From Rhodobacter sp. 24-YEA-8 (GTDB taxonomy: Bacteria; Pseudomonadota; Alphaproteobacteria; Rhodobacterales; Rhodobacteraceae): a DNA stretch of 64,000 bases. The notes beneath the pieces were generated by a model. It was not told the origin of the DNA, did not search any database, and worked only from the letters and a program-made list of their open reading frames with translations. A program made the position numbers and the translations under genes. Of this stretch, positions 36,242 to 45,040 are shown in pieces. The stretch is from assembly GCF_900105075.1 (NCBI RefSeq), contig NZ_FNSK01000001.1, positions 2,756,001-2,820,000 on the forward strand. The letters are read 5' to 3'. The stretch's first letter is position 1. Every line of letters begins with the position of its first letter.

Positions 36242-39174
36242 GTCCTGTCCTCCGGCATATCTTCTGGCATCGCCTGTTCGGTGATGTCCCATTCGCCAAA
36301 GCGCGCGAGGTCGTCATAATCGCTGCGCTCCCGCGCTCCGAGCATGGCCTGGCGCGCGGTATAACCCCGGTCCGGGTCTTCCCAGGCGCGGACCAACTTG
36401 CGGAATTCCTCAAGCAGGCGGTGCAGGTCATCGGGGCCAAGGACGGCGGAAATCGTCTTCAGATCGGCGCTCAGGCGGATATAGGCAATCTCGACCTCAT
36501 CGGGGAAACCTGCCTCGGGAAAGCCTCCCAGGCTTGCCATCACCGCCGCCAGATGCAGCTGTTTCGCGAATGCCGCCTGTTGCTTTTCGGTGGGCGGCGC
36601 ACCGGTCTTGTAATCGACGATCCTCAGCCTGCCATCCGCCGTCACATCCAGCCGGTCGGGCTTGCCCACGAGCACGAAATCCGGATCCTTCAGCTCGACC
36701 CGGTATTTCTGTTCCAGCGAGACCACCTCGCCGCCCTCGGCCAGCAGCCCCTGGACGAAGGGCAGCGCCAGCTCGGCCATCCGCGCCCGCCAGATCGCAC
36801 GCATCGCGGGCCAGGCCACGTCTTCTTCCAGCACGCGGTCGGTGATCCGCATCAGCGCGGCTGCGGCCTCGGTTGCAGTCGGCGGCAGGCCTTCGCGCAA
36901 CAGCGCCTCGGGCACCTTGTGCAGGATCTCCCCCCTCAGCCGCGCATCCGCCATCGGGCGCAAGGGCATCAGCGGGCGCAGCCGCAAGAGATGGCGCGCA
37001 TAGATCGCATAAGGGTCGCGGATCAGCTTTTCGATTTCGGTCAGCGAAAGGGATTTCGGGCGGTCCGAGACTTTCGGGCGCGGCGAGGGCCGGCGCGCGC
37101 GCGCAGACAGGATCGGCGCTGCCACAAGTCCCGCATCCGCGATCAGCCGGTTGCCGCGCGCCTTCATCGCGGCCAGCGCCGACCGCCCGCCCTGATCCGG
37201 CAGACCGTCGAGCAGGTTCATCAGCCGGTTCAGCCAGCGCGACGGCACGGTTTCGGCCTCGGCATTCCTGTGCGCATGGCTCAGCACCACTTCGGGCGCC
37301 GCGACCGCCATCTGGAAATCATGCGCCGACAGGCCGATGCGGCGTTCCGGCAGCAAAAGCCCCAGCTCCATCCGCATCTTGCGGTTCAGCCAGGGGTCGG
37401 GGTCGGGCTGCGCCGGCCAGACGCCCTCGGTCAGGCCGGCGAGCACCACAAGATCCGCGCCCTGGACCCGCGCTTCCTGTGCGCCAAGGATCACGATCCG
37501 CTCATCCGCCGGGATCAGGCTGCGCACCTGGGCGCGGTTGATCACCCCATCCGCCAGCGCGGCATAATCGCCGAGGCCGAGATGCAGCGCGCCGGGCGCC
37601 TCGGCGGCGAGGTCTTCGATCACCCGCAGCGCCGCTTCGCCCGCCGCATCCTGCCAGAGCCGCCCGGTGCCCGCATCGGTGCCGCGCGCGAAAGCCTCGG
37701 CCAGCGCCCGGTGGCGGGAGATAAGATCGGGGAGCGGCGCCGGGGCGCAGGCCTCCAGCTCTGCCAGCACCGCCCCAAGCCAATCGGCCCAGGGGGCCGC
37801 GAAAGGGTCGCGCTGTTCTGCCGCCCAGGCCTGCAACGCCGCAAGATCGGGATAGGCCGGGCCACGGGCGCGCAGCCGCAGTTCCAGTTCATGCACCAGC
37901 CGCAGATGCGGACCGCGCTGTTCGGTCGAGAAACACAGCGGGTGCTTGAGGAGTGTCAGCACCTCGTCCGCCATCAGCCGCCTGCCCATGCCGCGCGCGA
38001 CCAGCCGCAGCATACGCCCTGCCGGGCTGTGGATCAGAGGCGAACCTGCGGAATCGTCCGGCACCAGCCGCCAGCGGTCCAGCGCCGCCGTCACCCGCCG
38101 AGAGAGGTAACGGTCAGGGGTCAGAAGCGCCGCGCGCTTTCCCGCCGCCACCGCCTCGCGCAGACAAAGGGCAATCGCCTGGGCCTCGTCACGCGGGCTC
38201 GTGGCCTCGATCAGGGTCATGCGCGCGGTTGCAGCCTGCAAATCACCCAGATCCGGTCCCTGCGCGATCCATTGATCGGTGACCGGCGCCGGGCGAAGCG
38301 CCAGCGAAATCAGCCGGTTTCGCCCGGAATCTGTGCTGCCCTGGCTGTCCCAGCGCCGCACGCCATCCGGGCCAAGGCCCAGCAACTGCATCAGCCGGTG
38401 ATAACGATATTGCGGGTGATCTTCCTGGCCGGTCCCGTCATCAAGGCTGGCCCAGACCGCATCCGGCTGGTCGAAATCATAGCCAGGCACCAGAATCGCG
38501 CCCTGCGGCAGCCGCGCCACCGCCTGCATCAGCAAAGCCGAAGTCCCGCGCGACCCGGTCGATCCGGCGACAATCACCGGATCGGGGGTTGGTGCCGCCT
38601 CCCAGGCGCTGATCTGCGCCAGAAGTGCCAGCCGCAGCCGCGCCTCGCTGTCGGGCGCGGCGCCTTCGGTGAAGAACTGCGCGATCAGCGAGACGAAACG
38701 GCGGGTGCGCGACCAATGCGCGGCATGTCCCTCGATATCGAGGAGGTCGAGCGCGCCCGGATCGACCTCTTCCGCCCGCATCTCATCCATCAGCCCTGCG
38801 AGGCTGTCGGCAAGGTCGTAAAGCGCGTGACGCGGCGCGAGGTCGGGCTCTGCCGCCAGAAGCCGGTCGATCAGCACCGCCAGTTCCAGCCGTCGCCCCA
38901 AAGGCGAGGCGGCCTCCACCTGGCCGGTCAGAAGCGGGTCACTCCCCGGCTCTGACACAAGTTTCAGCCGTGGCAGAAACCCGGCCCCCTGGGCCAGCAG
39001 CGTCTCGCGCAGCCGGCGGCGCATCCGCTGGCTGTTGAGATAGATCGTCACCCGCGCCATGGCTTCGGGCGGCTGGCCCGCAAGCCGCGCGCGCAGACCT
39101 GCCGCCAGCCTTGCGGGAAAATCCACGCCCGGGGGCAGGCCAAACAACCGGGGTCCTGGTTCAGGGAACATCAT
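36238..39174 (-). CDS. addB: Double-strand break repair protein AddB
   Basis: A 978-residue protein. The N-terminal half is an inactive-helicase-like region (RLFGLPPGVDFPARLAAGL, TPDRYLSRRV). The C-terminal PD-(D/E)XK nuclease shows LRIVDYKTG near residue 850. I see no canonical Walker A, as expected of the alphaproteobacterial AddB form. It is paired with addA by a 4-bp overlap, and it overlaps the upstream murU by 4 bp. Peptidoglycan recycling, tRNA modification (tsaE) and repair are therefore in one transcript; the mixture is a conserved arrangement rather than a shared pathway. Confidence 0.94.
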   Translation of the reverse strand: MMFPEPGPRLFGLPPGVDFPARLAAGLRARLAGQPPEAMARVTIYLNSQRMRRRLRETLLAQGAGFLPRLKLVSEPGSDPLLTGQVEAASPLGRRLELAVLIDRLLAAEPDLAPRHALYDLADSLAGLMDEMRAEEVDPGALDLLDIEGHAAHWSRTRRFVSLIAQFFTEGAAPDSEARLRLALLAQISAWEAAPTPDPVIVAGSTGSRGTSALLMQAVARLPQGAILVPGYDFDQPDAVWASLDDGTGQEDHPQYRYHRLMQLLGLGPDGVRRWDSQGSTDSGRNRLISLALRPAPVTDQWIAQGPDLGDLQAATARMTLIEATSPRDEAQAIALCLREAVAAGKRAALLTPDRYLSRRVTAALDRWRLVPDDSAGSPLIHSPAGRMLRLVARGMGRRLMADEVLTLLKHPLCFSTEQRGPHLRLVHELELRLRARGPAYPDLAALQAWAAEQRDPFAAPWADWLGAVLAELEACAPAPLPDLISRHRALAEAFARGTDAGTGRLWQDAAGEAALRVIEDLAAEAPGALHLGLGDYAALADGVINRAQVRSLIPADERIVILGAQEARVQGADLVVLAGLTEGVWPAQPDPDPWLNRKMRMELGLLLPERRIGLSAHDFQMAVAAPEVVLSHAHRNAEAETVPSRWLNRLMNLLDGLPDQGGRSALAAMKARGNRLIADAGLVAAPILSARARRPSPRPKVSDRPKSLSLTEIEKLIRDPYAIYARHLLRLRPLMPLRPMADARLRGEILHKVPEALLREGLPPTATEAAAALMRITDRVLEEDVAWPAMRAIWRARMAELALPFVQGLLAEGGEVVSLEQKYRVELKDPDFVLVGKPDRLDVTADGRLRIVDYKTGAPPTEKQQAAFAKQLHLAAVMASLGGFPEAGFPDEVEIAYIRLSADLKTISAVLGPDDLHRLLEEFRKLVRAWEDPDRGYTARQAMLGARERSDYDDLARFGEWDITEQAMPEDMPEDRT

Positions 39175-39884
39175 TGTGCCAGCAAAGCCTCAGCCTCGGC
39201 GAGGCCCTCGGGGCTGCCGACATCGCACCAGCCGCCCTCCCAGACCAGACCACAGGCGCGGCCATTCCGGATCATTTCATCCCAGGCAAGGTTCAGCGAA
39301 AACACCCGCTCCGGATGGCGAGACAGCCAGTCCGTGCCCAGGATCTGCGCGCCGAGATAGACCATGCCATTCGGGTCCAGATCCTCGCCCGTTTCACTGT
39401 CGCGGCGCATCCGGGACAGGCAGCCATCCCCGCCCAGCGTGAAATCCGCGCCGCCTTTGCGGCCCGGCAGACCGTCGCGCGGTCTGACCAGCAAGAGCGC
39501 ATCCATCTTCACCGGATCCCAGGCCTGCGCCAGCGCGCTGAGCGGGTTGCCCCCCGTCCAGACCACATCCGGGTTCAGCGTCATCACCGCGCCATGGCCA
39601 AGTGCCGGCAGGGCCGCCTTCAGCCCGCCACCGGTCTCGAGGATCTCGGGCTCATGACTGATGCGGACGGGGCGGCCCCTCAGGTGATCCGCGATCTGCT
39701 GCGACAGGTAATGCGTATTGACCACCATCGGGTCACAGCCTGCCCCGGCCCCCAGATCCAGCGCGCGGTCGAGCAGGCTGCGCCCGGCGACCCCGATCAG
39801 GGGTTTCGGGCGGTTCAGGGTCAGTTCGCGCATGCGGGTTCCGAAACCCGCGGCAAAGACCATCAGGGGGAAGGTTGGCTGCAT
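39171..39884 (-). CDS. murU: N-acetylmuramate-1-phosphate uridylyltransferase (MurU-like)
   Basis: A 237-residue nucleotidyltransferase. The N-terminal signature is FAAGFGTRMRELTLNRPKPLI, with the catalytic/metal Asp in LNPDVVW and a C-terminal GGWCDVGSPEGL. In Pseudomonas, MurU makes UDP-MurNAc from MurNAc-1-phosphate in a salvage route that bypasses MurA. The neighbour that overlaps it by 22 bp is an AmgK-like kinase, the enzyme that makes MurU's substrate, which strengthens the assignment. Without that context it could be a generic sugar nucleotidyltransferase. Confidence 0.85.
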   Translation of the reverse strand: MQPTFPLMVFAAGFGTRMRELTLNRPKPLIGVAGRSLLDRALDLGAGAGCDPMVVNTHYLSQQIADHLRGRPVRISHEPEILETGGGLKAALPALGHGAVMTLNPDVVWTGGNPLSALAQAWDPVKMDALLLVRPRDGLPGRKGGADFTLGGDGCLSRMRRDSETGEDLDPNGMVYLGAQILGTDWLSRHPERVFSLNLAWDEMIRNGRACGLVWEGGWCDVGSPEGLAEAEALLAQ

Positions 39885-40861
39885 GACCTGATCCTCTCGA
39901 TGATGGCGGGGGTGGGGTCTGGCAGGATGTTCAGAACTTCGCCGCGCAGATCCTTCAGCGCCGGATGGGCGAGATTGCGCATCAGCTGGCCCCAGACCCG
40001 GGGCAGAAACGCAAGATAGCGGTCCTTGCCCGCCACCATGGTCAGCCGTGCGAAAATCCCGATGATCCGGAGCGCCCGGAGCGCCCCCAGCACCGCATAG
40101 GCCGCCGTGATATCGCCCCGCCCGGTCTCTTGCGCGAAATGCGCAATCATCGCGGCCTCGACCCCGGGCGAGACGTCGCGGCGCGCATCCTGCAACAAAG
40201 ACACCAGGTCATATTCCGGCTGGCCAAGCTGGCCGAGCTGGAAATCCAGCATCCCGACCCGCGCCGCGCCCTGGCGGTCAGGCAGCCAGAGCAGGTTCTC
40301 TGCATGATAATCGCGCAGGATCAGCACGCGAGGCCCGTCGGCATGGGCGCGGATCGCAGCCTCAAGCGCCTTGAGGAACGGCGCCGCGTCAGGGCGGGTG
40401 CCGAGGGCGGCAAAGGCGTAAAACTCCGGCGCCAGTGCGGCTGATGCCGCCCAGTCTGCTGCGCTGAGATCCGGCAGGGAGGCGGGGGGCGCGGCACCCT
40501 GCAGGCGGATCAGCACATCCACCGCCGCCGTGTAGAGGGGCATTTCCGGCGCGGCACCCGCCTCAAGCAGCCGCGCATAAACGCCGTCGCCCAGATCCTC
40601 GATCAGCATGAGGCCGAGCGCCTCATCCATTGCCAGGGTCACCGGAGGCGAGAGGCCAAGCCCCGCCAGATGCGCCCCGATCCGGTGGAAATCACCGATA
40701 TCATCGCCACAGCCGGGCGGCGCATCCATCAGAACCGCACCGCGATCGCCCATCACCAGTCGCTCATATGACCTGGCCGAGGCATCCCCCGCAAGATGGC
40801 TGCGCCGGGCCGCATCCCAGCCCGCCCTGGCCAGGAACTCTGTCTTTTCAGCCTCTCTCAT
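39863..40861 (-). CDS. amgK: N-acetylmuramate/N-acetylglucosamine kinase (AmgK-like)
   Basis: A 332-residue aminoglycoside-phosphotransferase-fold kinase. It has the Gly-rich SHLAGDASARSYERL start, the Brenner motif as LILRDYHAENLLWL, and the metal site in VGMLDFQLGQLGQPEYDL. AmgK phosphorylates MurNAc at the anomeric carbon; with MurU it forms the anabolic recycling pair that gives intrinsic fosfomycin resistance in Pseudomonas. It overlaps tsaE by 4 bp upstream and murU by 22 bp downstream. The pairing makes the substrate assignment likely, although the fold alone would not. Confidence 0.85.
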   Translation of the reverse strand: MREAEKTEFLARAGWDAARRSHLAGDASARSYERLVMGDRGAVLMDAPPGCGDDIGDFHRIGAHLAGLGLSPPVTLAMDEALGLMLIEDLGDGVYARLLEAGAAPEMPLYTAAVDVLIRLQGAAPPASLPDLSAADWAASAALAPEFYAFAALGTRPDAAPFLKALEAAIRAHADGPRVLILRDYHAENLLWLPDRQGAARVGMLDFQLGQLGQPEYDLVSLLQDARRDVSPGVEAAMIAHFAQETGRGDITAAYAVLGALRALRIIGIFARLTMVAGKDRYLAFLPRVWGQLMRNLAHPALKDLRGEVLNILPDPTPAIIERIRSCSQPSP

Positions 40862-41313
40862 GGCTTACCCGCAAGGCAGGCGAGAAAACCCTCCGGCCCG
40901 GTCAGCCCAAGCCGCCGGCCCTCACCCTCATAAGACAGGGTGACGCGGATCGCATCGGCAGGCGCATAGAGCCCCAGCCTGTCGGGCCATTCGATCAGAA
41001 GGATATCGCGCCCGATGGCTTCGGCGAGGCCCAGTTCCTCGATCTCGCCAATATGGCTCAGCCGGTAAAGATCGGCATGCCAGACCTCGCCGGCTTCGGT
41101 CTCATAGCTTTGCACCAGGGTGAAACTGGGCGAAGGCACGTCGATTTCAGCCCCCGCCATGGCGCGGATCGCCGCCCGGGCGAGATGCGATTTCCCGGCG
41201 CCGACCGGGCCCTCAAACAGCACCGTCATCCCGGGCCGCAGGCACAGCCCGAAGCGCGCTCCGAACAGGCGGGCCGCCTCTTCATCGGGCAGGAAAAGAT
41301 CCAAGGACATCAT
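40858..41313 (-). CDS. tsaE: tRNA N6-threonylcarbamoyladenosine ATPase TsaE
   Basis: A 151-residue small P-loop ATPase of the YjeE family. It has Walker A GPVGAGKS (35-42), and FTLVQSYE and HADLYRL in the middle. Together with TsaB and TsaD it makes the t6A37 modification needed for ANN codon reading. The first two codons are both ATG; either may be used. Its stop overlaps amgK by 4 bp, placing it first in tsaE-amgK-murU-addB-addA. Related genomes keep this order with trxA at the end. Confidence 0.94.
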   Translation of the reverse strand: MMSLDLFLPDEEAARLFGARFGLCLRPGMTVLFEGPVGAGKSHLARAAIRAMAGAEIDVPSPSFTLVQSYETEAGEVWHADLYRLSHIGEIEELGLAEAIGRDILLIEWPDRLGLYAPADAIRVTLSYEGEGRRLGLTGPEGFLACLAGKP

Positions 41314-41351
41314 GGCGCAACTGTCGGCTTTTGCCCGGTCAGGCGCAAGCC

Positions 41352-42452
41352 TCAGCCGATCTGGCCGCGCCGCCCGGCGGTCTGTCCGCGATCCAGCAGA
41401 ATGTGATCAAGGATCACGCAGGCCATCATCGCCTCACCAACCGGCACCGCGCGGATACCAACGCATGGGTCATGGCGCCCCTTGGTCACAAGATCGACCT
41501 CCTGGCCGAACTGGTTCACGGTGCGGCGCGGCGTCAGGATCGACGAGGTCGGCTTGACCGCGAACCGGCACACAACCGGCTGACCGGTGGAAATGCCGCC
41601 AAGGATCCCGCCCGCATGGTTCGACAGGAACTCGACCCCGTCCTGGCCCATCCGCATCTCATCGGCGTTCTCGACCCCGGTCAGCGCGGCCGAGGCCATG
41701 CCATCGCCGATCTCGACGCCTTTGACCGCATTGATCGACATCATCGCGCTGGCCAGGTCAGAATCCAGCTTGCCGTAAAGCGGCGCGCCAAGGCCCGGAG
41801 GCACGCCCTCGGCCACCACCTCGATCACCGCGCCCACCGAATTATGCGACCTGCGCAGATCATCAAGATAGACCGCCCAGTCCTGCGCCGCGACGATATC
41901 GGGGCAGAAGAACGGGTTCTCGCGGATCTGGCCCGCATCAAACCGCAGCCGGTCGATCTTGTGTTCTCCCATCTGCACCATATAGCCAGTAATCGTCACC
42001 CCGGGCGCGATCATGTCGAGCACCGCGCGTGCAACCCCCCCCGCCGCGACCCTGGCCGCCGTTTCGCGGGCCGAAGACCGCCCGCCGCCACGATAGTCGC
42101 GCAGCCCGTATTTCAGGTGATAGGCGACATCGGCGTGACCGGGGCGGAAAGCTTGAGCAATCTCGCCATAATCCTTGCTGCGCTGGTCGGTATTTTCGAT
42201 CATCAGCTGGATCGGCGTTCCGGTCGTCACCCCCTCGAACACCCCCGAAAGGATCTTCACCTCATCGGCCTCACGCCGCTGCGTGGTGAATTTCGACGTG
42301 CCGGGCTTCCGCAGATCCAGCCAGGGCTGGATATCACCCTCGGTCAGCCGCACGCCCGGAGGACAGCCATCCACCGTGCAGCCAAGCGCCGGGCCGTGGC
42401 TCTCGCCCCAGGTGGTGACGCGGAAGAGATGGCCGAAGGTGTTAAGGCTCAT
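41352..42452 (-). CDS. aroC: Chorismate synthase
   Basis: A 366-residue enzyme. It starts [20 protein letters not shown] with the FMN/EPSP-site GESHG at 16-20, and later has [18 protein letters not shown] and GGISTGQPV. It makes chorismate from 5-enolpyruvylshikimate-3-phosphate, the branch point for aromatic amino acids and folate. ATG 42452 fits the family start; the frame extends to 42575 with no similarity. It lies 38 bp upstream of tsaE on the same strand and could be co-transcribed. Confidence 0.97.
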   Translation of the reverse strand: MSLNTFGHLFRVTTWGESHGPALGCTVDGCPPGVRLTEGDIQPWLDLRKPGTSKFTTQRREADEVKILSGVFEGVTTGTPIQLMIENTDQRSKDYGEIAQAFRPGHADVAYHLKYGLRDYRGGGRSSARETAARVAAGGVARAVLDMIAPGVTITGYMVQMGEHKIDRLRFDAGQIRENPFFCPDIVAAQDWAVYLDDLRRSHNSVGAVIEVVAEGVPPGLGAPLYGKLDSDLASAMMSINAVKGVEIGDGMASAALTGVENADEMRMGQDGVEFLSNHAGGILGGISTGQPVVCRFAVKPTSSILTPRRTVNQFGQEVDLVTKGRHDPCVGIRAVPVGEAMMACVILDHILLDRGQTAGRRGQIG

Positions 42453-42759
42453 GACGGTGCTCCGTGCTGACAGGGCGGGCTGACACAGGCGGCATAGCGC
42501 CCGGCCGTCGCAGGTTACAACCTCATTCCACAAAAAAGTGAAGCACGGGGTTGAAATCGCATCGCCTGCCCCCATTTCACGACTGCGGGCCGGGCCCCTC
42601 TGGCGCTCAGGGCCAGTTTCTTTCGGGAAACGCCTGGCGTGATGTCGGACCGCATCGGGAAAACGCGCCCGATGGATTGCCCGGCTTTTTCCCGATCCGT
42701 TTCCACGGCTCAGATGACGGTCATTCCTTCCGGCGCCTTGTGTAAAGGGCTACAGTCGG
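42453..42759. other. Divergent intergenic region, aroC / terC
   Basis: 307 bp without a supported gene. It must carry both divergent promoters. I specifically looked for a yybP-ykoY manganese riboswitch in front of the TerC gene and did not see its conserved core. Short palindromes are present but none stands out. Confidence 0.5.
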
Positions 42760-43782
42760 ATGGAGATCCTGCTGACACTATTTCTGGGCAAGCCGCTCTG
42801 GCTCTGGCTCACCTTCCTCGCAATCGTCTTCGTGCTGCTGGTTCTCGACCTTGGCATCCTGAACAAGGGCGACGCGGAAATCGGCGTCGCGAAAAGCCTG
42901 AAACTCTCGGCCTTTTACGTCACACTCGGCGTCCTTTTCGCGGGCTTCGTCTGGTGGCAGATCGGGCCCGAGGCCGCAGGCCTCTACCTCACCGCCTTTG
43001 TCGTCGAGAAATCGCTGGCGATGGACAATGTTTTCGTCATCGCGATGATCTTCGGCTTCTTCGCGATCCCCCGCAAATACCAGCACCGGGCGCTGTTCTG
43101 GGGCATCCTCGGCGTGATCGTGCTGCGCGGGCTGATGATCGGGTTTGGTGCGGCTCTGGTGCAGAACTACCACTGGGTGCTCTATATCTTTGCGGCTTTC
43201 CTGATCTTCACCGGCTTCAGAATGCTGCTGGCCAAAGATGACCACGACCCGGATATTGCCAATAACCCGCTGCTGAAATTCCTGCGCCGCCGCCTCAACG
43301 TCACCGATCAGCTCCACGGTCATGCCTTTACCGTGCGCCAACCCGACCCGAAAACCGGCAAGCTGAAACTCTTTGCCACGCCGCTCCTGCTGGCGCTGAT
43401 CATGGTGGAAATCGCCGATGTGGTCTTCGCGGTCGATTCGGTCCCGGCGGTCTTCGCGATCACCTCTGACCCCTATATCGTCTTCACCTCGAATATCTTC
43501 GCGATCCTCGGGCTGCGCGCCCTCTACTTCGCCCTCGCCGCCATCCTGCACCGCTTCGCCTATCTGAAATATGCGCTGGCGATCCTTCTGATCTTCATCG
43601 GCTCCAAGGTCTTTGTCGCGGATCTCCTCGATCTCGAGAAATTCCCGGCCTCGGTCTCGCTCGGCGTCACCTTCGCGATCCTCGCCACCGGCGTGATCGT
43701 CTCGCTGTGGAAGACCCGCGGCCAGCCCGCTCATGTCACCCTCCCGGGCGAGCCGGGCGACGACCACCCTGCCCGCCACTGA
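42760..43782 (+). CDS. TerC-family integral membrane protein
   Basis: A 340-residue protein with about nine membrane segments. It carries the two TerC motifs with conserved acidic residues: EKSLAMDNVFV (83-93) and EIADVVFAVDSVPAVFAIT (about 217-235). Related proteins (Alx, MeeF/MeeY, YceF) export manganese or supply it to exported enzymes. No regulatory element for manganese was found. It is a single gene, and a G-rich repeat follows at 43811. Confidence in the family is high and in the metal moderate. Confidence 0.9.
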   Translation: MEILLTLFLGKPLWLWLTFLAIVFVLLVLDLGILNKGDAEIGVAKSLKLSAFYVTLGVLFAGFVWWQIGPEAAGLYLTAFVVEKSLAMDNVFVIAMIFGFFAIPRKYQHRALFWGILGVIVLRGLMIGFGAALVQNYHWVLYIFAAFLIFTGFRMLLAKDDHDPDIANNPLLKFLRRRLNVTDQLHGHAFTVRQPDPKTGKLKLFATPLLLALIMVEIADVVFAVDSVPAVFAITSDPYIVFTSNIFAILGLRALYFALAAILHRFAYLKYALAILLIFIGSKVFVADLLDLEKFPASVSLGVTFAILATGVIVSLWKTRGQPAHVTLPGEPGDDHPARH

Positions 43783-43810
43783 CCTCTGAAAGGGGCGCTC
43801 ACCCCGCCCC

Positions 43811-43877
43811 TTTCATCTGTCCTTAAATATCCCGGGGGGAGAGGCGCTTTTGCGCCTCCGGGGGGCTGGCCCCCCGC
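43811..43877. repeat. Single copy of the 23-bp core repeat plus GC hairpins
   Basis: The 23-base core seen as an inverted pair at 2590-2655 occurs here at 43811-43833. It is followed by a run of G, an AGGCGC-TTTT-GCGCCT hairpin and GGGGGGCTGGCCCCCC. Location is just after the TerC gene and ahead of the TPP riboswitch. Confidence 0.8.
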
Positions 43878-43921
43878 CCCCGCCACCCCTTGCGCCGCAC
43901 CGGCAATCCCCTATGCTCCAC

Positions 43922-44010
43922 CCTACCTCGGGGTGCCCGTCACGGGCTGAGATGCGTCATGCGGACCCGTTGAACCTGAACCGGCTCATACCGGCGGAGG
44001 GAAGGTGCAT
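43922..44010 (+). promoter_or_regulatory. TPP riboswitch (THI element) upstream of thiBPQ
   Basis: The core motifs appear in order: CGGGGTGCC, GGCTGAGAT, ACCCGTTGAACCTGA and ATACCGGCGGAGGGA. Together these form a canonical thiamine-pyrophosphate aptamer. The ACCT and AGGT ends can pair as the closing stem. It lies 47 bp before the thiB start, so TPP binding should repress translation or elongation of thiBPQ. Confidence 0.95.
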
Positions 44011-44056
44011 CGGATCCCCCCTTGCGCATCGCCCCCGTCGCAACAGGAGGACCTCC

Positions 44057-45040
44057 ATGCGCCCGATGCGCCCCTTCCTTGCGGCATGTCTCGCTTCCCT
44101 GCCCCTGGCAGCAGCGGCCGAGACGCCCGTGCTCACCGTCATGACCTATGACAGTTTCACTACCGAATGGGGCCCCGGCCCGGCGGTGGAAAAAGCGTTT
44201 GAAGAAGTCTGCGGCTGCGATCTGCGCTTTATCACCGGCGGCGACGGTGCGGCCCTGCTGGCCCGCCTCCAGCTTGAGGGCGCCGCCACCGAGGCGGATG
44301 TGGTCCTTGGTCTTGACAACAACCTGACCGCCCAGGCGCGCGCGACCGGACTTTTCGCCCCGCATGGAGAGACGGCCCCGAGCGGCCTGCCGGTCGCGTT
44401 TGAGGATGATCTTTTCCTGCCCTGGGACTGGGGCTGGTTCGCCTTTGTCTATGACCGCACGAAAACCGCGATGCCGCCTGAGGACTTTCGCGCCCTTGGC
44501 GACAGCGATCTGAAGATCGTGATCCAGGATCCGCGCTCCTCTACCCCGGGCCTTGGCCTGCTGATGTGGGTCAAGGCAGCATATGGTGACCGCGCTCCCG
44601 AGATCTGGGCCGGCCTTTCCGACAATATCCTGACCGTGACACCCGGCTGGTCCGAGGCTTACGGCCTCTTCCTCGAGGGCGAGGCAGATATGGTTCTCTC
44701 CTATACCACATCGCCCGCCTATCACCGTCTGGCCGAAAAAGATGACAGCAAGGACTGGGCCGAATTTGCCGAGGGCCATTATCTGCAGATCGAGGTTGCG
44801 GGCATTCTCGCCGCATCGAAACAGCCGGAACTTGCAAAGGATTTCATCGCCTTCACCCAGTCGCCGGCCTTCCAGTCGGTGATCCCCGAGACAAACTGGA
44901 TGTATCCTGCGACCGAGATCGCGCTGCCCGAAGGGTTCGAGACCCATCGTCCGGCGAAATCGCTGCTGCTGACGGCCGATGAGGCGCTGGAGGCGCGGAG
45001 CCCCGCGCTGGCGGAATGGCAATCCTCGCTCGGGCAGTAA
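44057..45040 (+). CDS. thiB: Thiamine ABC transporter substrate-binding protein
   Basis: A 327-residue periplasmic binding protein. It has an N-terminal signal (MRPMRPFLAACLASLPLAAAAE), then TPVLTVMTYDSFTTEWGPGPAVEKAFEE, VVLGLDNNL and the thiamine-site region SYTTSPAYHR. It delivers thiamine or its phosphates to the ThiP channel. ATG 44057 follows CAACAGGAGG, and the TPP riboswitch directly precedes it. The 3' end overlaps thiP by 25 bp. The ribosome site is nearly complementary to the small RNAs at 15814-16090. Confidence 0.95.
   Translation: MRPMRPFLAACLASLPLAAAAETPVLTVMTYDSFTTEWGPGPAVEKAFEEVCGCDLRFITGGDGAALLARLQLEGAATEADVVLGLDNNLTAQARATGLFAPHGETAPSGLPVAFEDDLFLPWDWGWFAFVYDRTKTAMPPEDFRALGDSDLKIVIQDPRSSTPGLGLLMWVKAAYGDRAPEIWAGLSDNILTVTPGWSEAYGLFLEGEADMVLSYTTSPAYHRLAEKDDSKDWAEFAEGHYLQIEVAGILAASKQPELAKDFIAFTQSPAFQSVIPETNWMYPATEIALPEGFETHRPAKSLLLTADEALEARSPALAEWQSSLGQ

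Noticed and set aside
36223..38955. 910-codon plus-strand frame opposite addB
   Set aside because: Arg/Gln/His-rich shadow of addB, which has the AddB C-terminal nuclease motif and overlaps addA in the expected way.
42600..42759. yybP-ykoY manganese riboswitch before the TerC gene
   Set aside because: The conserved internal loops were not found in the region.
42778..43779. Minus-strand frame opposite terC
   Set aside because: Very Glu/Asp/Gln-rich shadow of a membrane protein with conserved TerC motifs.
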